A stretch of DNA of 40,709 nucleotides from assembly GCA_030833145.1 (NCBI GenBank), contig JAURHT010000006.1:1-40709 (forward strand). Reading direction: 5' to 3'. Below are positions 35,546-40,709 of the stretch, piece after piece (position 1 is the first letter of the stretch; each line of letters opens with the position of its first letter). Made by a program: the position numbers and the translations under genes. The DNA is from Aquirufa sp. (GTDB lineage: Bacteria; Bacteroidota; Bacteroidia; Cytophagales; Spirosomataceae). The notes under the pieces were generated by a model. It saw only the letters and a list, made by a program, of their open reading frames with translations. It had not been told where the DNA came from and made no database searches.

Positions 35546-36964
35546 ATTAAACTTGAATCCGTCGGTTAACCTTTCCTTGCCAAGCTTCTGATACTCCGCT
35601 AGCGCCCACAGCACAAATTCCTTCAAGAACAACCTATCCGCCGCCTCTACATCCGGTTGATATCGAACGATTAAATCCTCTAAAGGCTTAATTTCATTTA
35701 ACGTCAAAGCATAATCCGCCGCATTACATTCGTCATACAACACAACACCACCCTCTGCATAAACGGCCTCCATTAATGCCGCATAAGGACTTTCCTCTAT
35801 TTTTTTAGATAGCTTTTCGATCTTAGGGAATAAACCTGGGAAGAACGATTTGATGGCAGAACCTATTAATTGTTCGGCCACGAATGCCGCACCTTCTTGT
35901 TCGCCCTCATACACTAATTCCACTTTTCCTGTGATGGCTGGGATGATGCCCATGAAGTCGGCCAAACGTACAGTTGTCGATTTCTCGCGATTAATCAATG
36001 CCCGTCTTTCGGCGGTACTCACTAAACTTTCAAGCATCGAAATACTCATACGCGCACTGACACCACTTTTGGAATCAATGTATTCGCTCTCTCTCGCCTC
36101 GAAAATGATTTGTTCTAACAAGTCGTAGGCTAAATTCGGTACATAAACACGATCCGATTGTGCTGCGTTAATGCGAGCCTCTTGAGAAGAAATCTTACGC
36201 GCTATCGCGATAGTTTCAGGATAATGGGTCAAAATTTGAGAACCAATACGGTCCTTCAAAGGCGTCACAATGCTTCCTCTATTCGTGTAATCCTCCGGAT
36301 TTGCCGTGAATATGAATTGAAGATCTAGAGGTAAACGTAATTTGAAACCGCGGATTTGGATATCGCCCTCTTGTAAAATGTTGAATAAGGCTACCTGGAT
36401 ACGCGCTTGCAAGTCAGGAATCTCGTTGATGACAAAGATGCAGCGATTAGCTCTCGGAATCATCCCAAAGTGAATCACGCGGTCATCTGCATAGGATAAT
36501 TTCAAATTCGCCGCCTTGATCGGATCCACATCGCCAATTAAATCGGCTACTGTCACGTCTGGCGTAGCTAATTTCTCCGCAAAGCGATCAGAACGGTGTA
36601 ACCACGCAATCGGTGTCGCATCTCCTTGTGATGCAATTAAATCAATCGCGTATCTGGAAATAGGCGCTAACGGATCATCGTTAATCTCCGAACCAGCCAC
36701 GTAGGGGATGTATTCGTCTAACAGATTAACCATTAAACGAGCCAAACGCGTTTTCGCCTGACCGCGTAAACCTAGTAAGTTGATATTATGGCGAGACAAA
36801 ATCGCACGCTCTAATTCTGGAATAACCGAGTTTTCAAAACCATGTACCCCTTCGAAAACGGTGGTTCCCGCCTCCATGTGTTTTATCAAGTTGTCTCTTA
36901 ATTCGTCTTTAATTGATTTGCTAATGTAGCCTGAGGCCTTTAATTCGCCTAAATTGTTGATCAT
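35534..36964 (-). CDS. MoxR/magnesium-chelatase-type AAA+ ATPase
   Basis: A 476-residue AAA+ protein. It has an unusual Walker A GLRGQAKT (65-72), a Walker B in which Asn180-Glu181 (FVINEIPDL) stands where Asp-Glu is usual, a sensor TANPED (220-225) and the arginine-finger region RGSIVTPLKDRIGSQI. From memory, the Asn form is shared by relatives in Bacteroidota annotated as magnesium chelatase, so it is probably a family trait. It starts 1 nt after the stop of the VWA gene; MoxR-VWA pairs are chaperone-like modules that insert metals or remodel protein complexes. No chlorophyll genes are present, so true Mg-chelatase activity is unlikely. The target is unknown. Confidence 0.85.
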   Translation of the reverse strand: MINNLGELKASGYISKSIKDELRDNLIKHMEAGTTVFEGVHGFENSVIPELERAILSRHNINLLGLRGQAKTRLARLMVNLLDEYIPYVAGSEINDDPLAPISRYAIDLIASQGDATPIAWLHRSDRFAEKLATPDVTVADLIGDVDPIKAANLKLSYADDRVIHFGMIPRANRCIFVINEIPDLQARIQVALFNILQEGDIQIRGFKLRLPLDLQFIFTANPEDYTNRGSIVTPLKDRIGSQILTHYPETIAIARKISSQEARINAAQSDRVYVPNLAYDLLEQIIFEARESEYIDSKSGVSARMSISMLESLVSTAERRALINREKSTTVRLADFMGIIPAITGKVELVYEGEQEGAAFVAEQLIGSAIKSFFPGLFPKIEKLSKKIEESPYAALMEAVYAEGGVVLYDECNAADYALTLNEIKPLEDLIVRYQPDVEAADRLFLKEFVLWALAEYQKLGKERLTDGFKFNDLF

Positions 36965-36965
36965 C

Positions 36966-38075
36966 TTATTTGAGTCTTTTCTTTCTATTCGTTTCGTAAT
37001 CTTGGAAAATCATTTCCCCTAAGCCCTTCAAGCCCGTATAAAAGGCTTTTCCTTGGTTTGCTTCGGTAAATTTGTCCACAAACTGCTGCAGGTAGGAATC
37101 CCGGGCAATCATAAAGGTGGTAATGGGAATATGTAATTTACGCGCCTGAGCCGCCTGCGTGTAACATTTCTCCGTCACATAAGGGTCTAGGCCGTTACTA
37201 TTCATATAATAGGTCCCGTCTTTTTCCCGAACACAGCTCGGCTTTCCGTCGGTAATCATAAAAATCTGTTTGTTGGTATTCCTTTTTCGGCGCAGAATAT
37301 CCATTGCTAACTGCAGTCCAGCCACCGTATTCGTGTGGTAAGGTCCCACTTTTAAATAGGGGATATCCTTGATGGAAATGCTCCAGGCATCGTTTCCGAA
37401 GACCAAAATGTCGATGGTATCTTTGGGATAACGAGTTGTAATCAGTTCTGCCAAAGCCATCGCCACTTTCTTCGCTGGCGTAATCCGATCTTCGCCATAC
37501 AGAATCATGGAGTGGCTGATATCAATCATCAATACCGTGCTCATCTGCGATTTGTATTGCGTGTCTTCCACGACTAAATCTTCCTCCGTTAATTCGAATT
37601 CGCCTATTCCGTGATTGATTTGGGCATTTTTCAAACTCTCCGTGAGGGATATTTTCTCGAGACTATCGCCAAAATGATAGGATCTAAATTCCCCCGTCAT
37701 TTCATCTCCCTGACCTGAGGCCTTGGTCTTATGATTCCCGGCGCCACTTTTATTTAAATTTCCGAAGATATTTTCTAGCGCTGTCTGGCGAATGGCCCGC
37801 TCAGTTTTGGCTGTAATCCCCATCCCAGAACCACCATTCTCATCGATTTCCTCCCGGATATAACCTTTGGCCTTTAAATCCTCAATGAAATCTTCAATCG
37901 TGTAATTTTCATCCGTCAGCTCGTATTCCTTGTCTAATTCGCGCAACCACTCGATTGCCTCATCAAAATCCCCCGACGTATGTGTGATTAATTCCTTGAA
38001 AATCCCGAAAAGCTTATCAAAAGGGGAGATGCTCTTCTCCTCAAACTCCTTGAAATAAAAACCCTTTTTATTCAT
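36966..38075 (-). CDS. VWA-domain protein, partner of the AAA+ ATPase
   Basis: A 369-residue cytoplasmic protein. The N-terminal part is helical and acidic. The C-terminal half is a von Willebrand A domain with the metal-ion-dependent adhesion site DISHS (Asp185-Ser189), followed by LVFGNDAWS and FMITDGKPSC. It has no signal peptide or membrane span. It is the first gene of a two-gene operon with the AAA+ ATPase, in the usual arrangement in which the VWA protein recruits substrates for the ATPase. It is divergent from the CrtA-like gene across 57 nt. Confidence 0.88.
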   Translation of the reverse strand: MNKKGFYFKEFEEKSISPFDKLFGIFKELITHTSGDFDEAIEWLRELDKEYELTDENYTIEDFIEDLKAKGYIREEIDENGGSGMGITAKTERAIRQTALENIFGNLNKSGAGNHKTKASGQGDEMTGEFRSYHFGDSLEKISLTESLKNAQINHGIGEFELTEEDLVVEDTQYKSQMSTVLMIDISHSMILYGEDRITPAKKVAMALAELITTRYPKDTIDILVFGNDAWSISIKDIPYLKVGPYHTNTVAGLQLAMDILRRKRNTNKQIFMITDGKPSCVREKDGTYYMNSNGLDPYVTEKCYTQAAQARKLHIPITTFMIARDSYLQQFVDKFTEANQGKAFYTGLKGLGEMIFQDYETNRKKRLK

Positions 38076-38119
38076 GTCTTTTAAACCCTATTAGCGCTTT
38101 AATTGTTCAAATAAACAGC

Positions 38120-38127
38120 TAAATTTG
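38120..38127 (+). promoter_or_regulatory. Candidate -7 box of the CrtA-like gene, 5 nt from the start codon
   Basis: TAAATTTG, a perfect TAnnTTTG, 5 nt ahead of the ATG at 38133. The -33 element is weak. Confidence 0.45.
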
Positions 38128-38132
38128 ATAAA

Positions 38133-38798
38133 ATGAGTGACCAAATTATATCTTTTCGATTTTTATCTTTCCAAGGCTTCGCAAACAAGCGCTTTGCCTT
38201 TGCTGAAATGGGTCGCTCTTTTGTTCAACAATGGAAATCTGACGGCCTTTCATTCGCTAAACATTTGGGTGTAGGAGCTGGCAACGGCTTTTCTATTTGG
38301 CCGGATTTTTCTTCCTATGCCTTTCTTGGTGTGTTTGATAACCAAGCAGCGTCGGATCATTTTTTTAAAACAAACACGCGTTGGTTAACACTGTCATCGC
38401 ATTCATCAGAAACAAAAGGTTGGGATACTGTGGCCATTAAAGGCCACGGAACTTGGAACGGTTCGAATCCCTTTTCTATTGTCGAGGACCCCGGAAATGG
38501 TCCCCTTTTAGTGATGACACGCGCCAGTATTGTGTGGTATAAATCCCCCATTTTCTGGTTCTACGTCTCCCACGCGAGTAAATACTTAGAAAATCGGGCG
38601 GGTTTGTTATTTGCCAAAGGCGTAGGCGAATTCCCCCTCATCGAACAAGCGACTTTGAGTCTTTGGGACTCTTCAGAAAACCTAGATTCCTTTGCTTATA
38701 AAAGTAAGGAACACGCGCCTATGATTAAGAAGACGAGGAAGATAGGGTGGTATTCGGAGGAAATGTTTACTCGCTTTAGGGTTATTTCAGTCTTGTGA
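38133..38798 (+). CDS. Spheroidene monooxygenase (CrtA)-like carotenoid oxygenase
   Basis: A 221-residue protein with the CrtA pattern: an N-terminal FRFLSFQG segment, the middle VMTRASIVWYKSPIFWFYVSHASKYL, then LLFAKGVGEFPLIEQATLSLWDS, FAYKSKEHAPMIKKTRKIGWYSEEMFTRF. CrtA adds a keto group to carotenoids, so the gene points to a coloured, carotenoid-bearing cell; the exact carotenoid is unknown. No other carotenoid genes are adjacent. The last codons and stop form one arm of a perfect 27-bp inverted repeat (38775-38853). Confidence 0.82.
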   Translation: MSDQIISFRFLSFQGFANKRFAFAEMGRSFVQQWKSDGLSFAKHLGVGAGNGFSIWPDFSSYAFLGVFDNQAASDHFFKTNTRWLTLSSHSSETKGWDTVAIKGHGTWNGSNPFSIVEDPGNGPLLVMTRASIVWYKSPIFWFYVSHASKYLENRAGLLFAKGVGEFPLIEQATLSLWDSSENLDSFAYKSKEHAPMIKKTRKIGWYSEEMFTRFRVISVL

Positions 38799-38853
38799 TG
38801 CTAAAATGGCCTGCGTCATATTTTGTGCATCACAAGACTGAAATAACCCTAAA
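38775..38853 (+). repeat. Perfect 27-bp inverted repeat containing the end of the CrtA-like gene
   Basis: Left arm 38775-38801 and right arm 38827-38853 are exact reverse complements. The left arm encodes the last residues (FRVISVL) and the TGA stop (38796-38798). The 25-nt centre can pair further through AAAAT / ATTTT. No T run follows directly, so it is not a standard terminator; that is at 38901. Confidence 0.95.
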
Positions 38854-38877
38854 CTCGAGATCACTCTTCTTTTTCTT

Positions 38878-38899
38878 AAAGCACAAAGAATAAATATGG
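38878..38899 (+). repeat. Short heptad array and ATGG word after the CrtA-like gene
   Basis: Units AAAGCAC, AAAGAAT and a partial unit, then ATGG at 38896-38899, directly ahead of the terminator. No ATCGCC palindrome on this side. Confidence 0.65.
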
Positions 38900-38900
38900 C

Positions 38901-38937
38901 ATCAAAAAAGGGATCGAATTTCGATCCCTTTTTTGAT
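38901..38937. terminator. Bidirectional terminator between the CrtA-like gene and glnK
   Basis: Perfect 17-bp stem with loop ATT, containing AAAAAAGGGATCGA on the left and its complement on the right. The core GGGATCG resembles the terminator at 35417. Confidence 0.92.
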
Positions 38938-38962
38938 AGTACGTTTAATACTTCACGAATTC

Positions 38963-38977
38963 ATCGCCGTAGGCGAT
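38963..38977. repeat. 15-bp palindrome ATCGCC-GTA-GGCGAT
   Basis: Third copy of the palindrome. The adjoining bases on the minus strand (GAATTCGTGAAGTATTAAA) align with the spacer of the copies at 9146 and 35376, which places this copy in the orientation of glnK. Confidence 0.85.
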
Positions 38978-38978
38978 T

Positions 38979-39045
38979 CCATCTTTATTCTTTATGCTTT
39001 GTGCTCTATTCTTTGTACTTCGTACTTTATGCTTTATTCTCTACT
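38979..39045 (-). repeat. Nine-unit 7-bp tandem repeat array after glnK
   Basis: Plus-strand units from 38983 are CTTTATT, CTTTATG, CTTTGTG, CTCTATT, CTTTGTA, CTTCGTA, CTTTATG, CTTTATT and CTCTACT, nine units in exact 7-nt register, ending in glnK sense with ATGG (38979-38982). This is the longest array in the window. Confidence 0.92.
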
Positions 39046-39078
39046 ATTCGATAATATGCGAAGCATTTCATCGAATAG
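39044..39078 (-). repeat. Inverted repeat containing the glnK stop codon
   Basis: Arms CTATTCGAT (39044-39052) and ATCGAATAG (39070-39078), with an inner ATGC-GAA-GCAT hairpin. In glnK sense the first arm covers the last codons into the TGA stop (39068-39070), and the centre reads AAATG-CTTCG-CATATT, like the centres of the two longer inverted repeats. Confidence 0.85.
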
Positions 39079-39409
39079 CCTCAATCCCCCTCGTCCTAGT
39101 CCTAATCCGAATAGCATCTTGCACATCATAAACGAAGATTTTGCCATCTCCCACATTGCCTTCGGAGGCGTTGTCTAGGATGACGTCTAAGCATTTTTCG
39201 AGGTTTTCATCGCTTACGACACAGATGATCATGACCTTTGGCAATAAGATCATCGACTTTTCTGTACCGCGGTATATTTCTGAATAACCTTGTTGTAAAC
39301 CAGCTCCGCGAACGGGAACAACGGTCATACAAGGGATATCTGCATCGATCAAGCCTTTTTGAATAGCTTTTAATTTCGATGGTTTTACAATGGCTTCTAC
39401 CTTTTTCAT
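39068..39409 (-). CDS. glnK: P-II family nitrogen regulatory protein (GlnK/GlnB)
   Basis: Trimeric signal protein that senses ATP/ADP and 2-oxoglutarate and blocks the ammonium channel when nitrogen is plentiful. The protein has 113 residues with MKKVEAIVKPSKL at the N-terminus, a T-loop QGYSEIYRG that keeps the Tyr used for uridylylation, and the C-terminal GDGKIFVYDVQDAIRIRTRTRG. It lies 18 nt downstream of amt, the classic amt-glnK arrangement, which favours GlnK over GlnB. Its 3' end carries the fullest copy of the gene-end repeat module described in this window. Confidence 0.95.
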   Translation of the reverse strand: MKKVEAIVKPSKLKAIQKGLIDADIPCMTVVPVRGAGLQQGYSEIYRGTEKSMILLPKVMIICVVSDENLEKCLDVILDNASEGNVGDGKIFVYDVQDAIRIRTRTRGIEAIR

Positions 39410-39427
39410 ATCGTATTTATTTAGCTA

Positions 39428-40681
39428 TTATTCAAAAGTTGTGTATGCTTCTACTCCAAATTCAACGGCATCAATACCCGCAGATTCTGCTTTGTGGCTC
39501 AAGCGAATACCCATCGTCTTTTTCAAGGCCATGAAAATAGCATACGTTGTAGCAAAGGAGAATACGCTGATCACGGAAACACCGATTAATTGTGTGATGA
39601 ATTGAGCGCTTTCGCCGGTGATGAATAAGCCATTCTTTTGGGAGAATAGACCTACTGCAATCGTGCCAAAGAATCCGTTTACACCGTGTACCGCAACCGC
39701 ACCCACCGGATCATCCACTTTCATTTTGTCTACCACCACTACCGCGATATCGACAATCGTACCGGCGATGAAACCGATAATCAACGCAGAATCCGGTGAA
39801 ACCACATTGCAACCCGCTGTGATGGCCACTAAACCTGCCAAAACACCATTAATCACCATCGTAATATCCACTTTCTTATAGCGAATAAACGTGTATAACA
39901 TCGTGGCGATACCACCCGCTGCTGACGCAAGGAAGGTATTAGTTGCTACAGAACCGATTAGATCCCATTTGCCCACGGCTCCTAAAGTAGAACCAGGGTT
40001 GAATCCAAACCATCCGAACCAAAGGATAAAGGCACCTACCGCCGATAAAGTTAAATTATGTCCTGGAATGGCATTCGCAGTTCCGTCTTCGTTGTATTTT
40101 CCTAAGCGAGGACCTAATACGATGGCACCTGCTAGGGCTGCAAAACCACCCATAGCGTGAATGGCAGCTGAACCAGCGAAGTCATTAAATCCGCGTAAGG
40201 CTAACCAGCCGTTCGGATTCCAAACCCAGTTGGCCGCTAATGGATACAATACCGCACTAAAAATGGCTACATAAATGGCATATGACCACATCTTCATGCG
40301 TTCTGCGACACCGCCTGAAACGATTGAGATAGCAGCTACGGCAAAGCCCATTTGGATGAACCAGAAAAGTGAATTGGAGATAGTTAAACCTAATCCAAGG
40401 TCTCCTTCCATTATGCCGGTGTCAAAAGCCCAGTATCCATTGGATTTACCATAGGCAATTCCGAATCCAACTAAATAGAAGGCAACTCCGCCAAACATAA
40501 TGTCAATCATGACTTTGGCAATAATACTGATGGCATTCTTAGAACGGACGAATCCAGCTTCTAGAAGGGCAAATCCTCCCTCCATTTGAAAAATAAGAGC
40601 GGCACATAGGGCCACCCAAACCGTGTCAATAGCGTGTGTGAGTTCCACTTGCTGAGCAGCAAGCGTGGCAGTTTCATTCAT
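39428..40681 (-). CDS. amt: Ammonium transporter (Amt)
   Basis: Trimeric inner-membrane ammonium channel of 417 residues with about 11 membrane spans. Signatures are ALIFQMEGGFALLEAGFVRSKNAISI, FAVAAISIVSGGVAERMK, DFAGSAAIHAMGGFAALAGAIVLGPR (with the pore His) and FILWFGWFGFNPGSTL, with the second pore His in DPVGAVAVHGVNGFFG. The short N-terminus before the first span suggests no cleaved signal, unlike many Amt proteins. It is first in an operon with glnK. Only 28 nt upstream are in the window, so its promoter cannot be judged. Confidence 0.96.
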   Translation of the reverse strand: MNETATLAAQQVELTHAIDTVWVALCAALIFQMEGGFALLEAGFVRSKNAISIIAKVMIDIMFGGVAFYLVGFGIAYGKSNGYWAFDTGIMEGDLGLGLTISNSLFWFIQMGFAVAAISIVSGGVAERMKMWSYAIYVAIFSAVLYPLAANWVWNPNGWLALRGFNDFAGSAAIHAMGGFAALAGAIVLGPRLGKYNEDGTANAIPGHNLTLSAVGAFILWFGWFGFNPGSTLGAVGKWDLIGSVATNTFLASAAGGIATMLYTFIRYKKVDITMVINGVLAGLVAITAGCNVVSPDSALIIGFIAGTIVDIAVVVVDKMKVDDPVGAVAVHGVNGFFGTIAVGLFSQKNGLFITGESAQFITQLIGVSVISVFSFATTYAIFMALKKTMGIRLSHKAESAGIDAVEFGVEAYTTFE

Positions 40682-40709
40682 GGTTTTGTGTTTTGTATAT
40701 AATGCTTCT

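Noticed and set aside
38775..38853. The 27-bp inverted repeat as the ends of an insertion sequence or MITE
   Set aside because: Only 25 nt lie between the arms, one arm is coding sequence of the resident gene, the arms differ from those at the other sites, and no target-site duplication is seen.
38979..39045. Heptad array as a CRISPR or other spacer array
   Set aside because: Units are 7 bp, directly abutting and without spacers; no cas genes are in the window.
38933..39178. Open reading frame of 81 codons on the plus strand across the repeat junction and the glnK end
   Set aside because: It is a translation of the 7-bp repeat array; FILYALCSI-like peptides appear because the heptad cycles through all frames. 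It also overlaps glnK antisense.

Overview
The window looks like the chromosome of a member of the Bacteroidota, most likely an aerobic, pigmented member of the Cytophagales (freshwater genera such as Aquirufa would fit, but the genus is only a guess). The evidence is a hybrid two-component regulator with a beta-propeller sensor, a Bacteroidota-type putative porin, a DUF2723 membrane protein, a CrtA-type carotenoid monooxygenase, promoters of the Bacteroidota form TTTG-N19/21-TAnnTTTG, and few recognisable Shine-Dalgarno sequences. The gene set is mostly housekeeping and tightly packed. I see no insertion sequence, prophage, CRISPR array, rRNA or tRNA.

Layout. 1-6120: purL (cut by the left edge), truA, radA (convergent, 3' ends overlapping), a small outer-membrane beta-barrel protein and pheS. 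6129-10964: a large DUF2723 membrane protein facing the grpE-dnaJ chaperone operon. 11067-18717: queG; then a divergent pair of a GntR-type regulator and a 1348-residue hybrid sensor kinase/AraC regulator, the latter followed without a gap by an S1/P1-type nuclease and a YfcE-type phosphoesterase. 18710-24044: mnmA, divergent from an operon of a TrpF-like protein without catalytic residues, a class A penicillin-binding protein and hemF. 24074-28580: menC with a small unknown gene, divergent from lpxK and a putative porin. 28604-33629: gluconate-dehydrogenase-like subunit 3, GMC oxidoreductase and an AddB-like nuclease. 33673-35322: SCP2-domain protein and mnmE. 35534-38075: a MoxR-type AAA+/VWA pair. 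38133-40681: a CrtA-like monooxygenase, convergent with an amt-glnK operon.

Themes. Four genes modify tRNA; queG, mnmA and mnmE all act on position 34 and truA acts in the anticodon arm. Cell-envelope synthesis is represented by lpxK, the penicillin-binding protein, two beta-barrel proteins and the DUF2723 protein.

The most unusual signal is non-coding. Three of the convergent gene junctions (9108-9287, 35323-35533, 38799-39067) carry a modular 3' region. Read in the sense of each gene, it consists of an inverted repeat that overlaps or abuts the stop codon, a tandem array of 7-bp units (consensus AAAGCAT), the word ATGG, a 15-bp hairpin ATCGCC-NNN-GGCGAT, a partly conserved AT-rich spacer, and a bidirectional terminator shared by the two facing genes. 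Not every gene end has every part. In two of the stop-codon inverted repeats the outer arms are gene-specific copies of the gene's own last codons, while the central 22 nt is nearly the same in both. I know of no described element with this structure. A second, weaker pattern is a set of promoters whose -7 box ends only 4-5 nt before the start codon, which would give leaderless or almost leaderless mRNAs.
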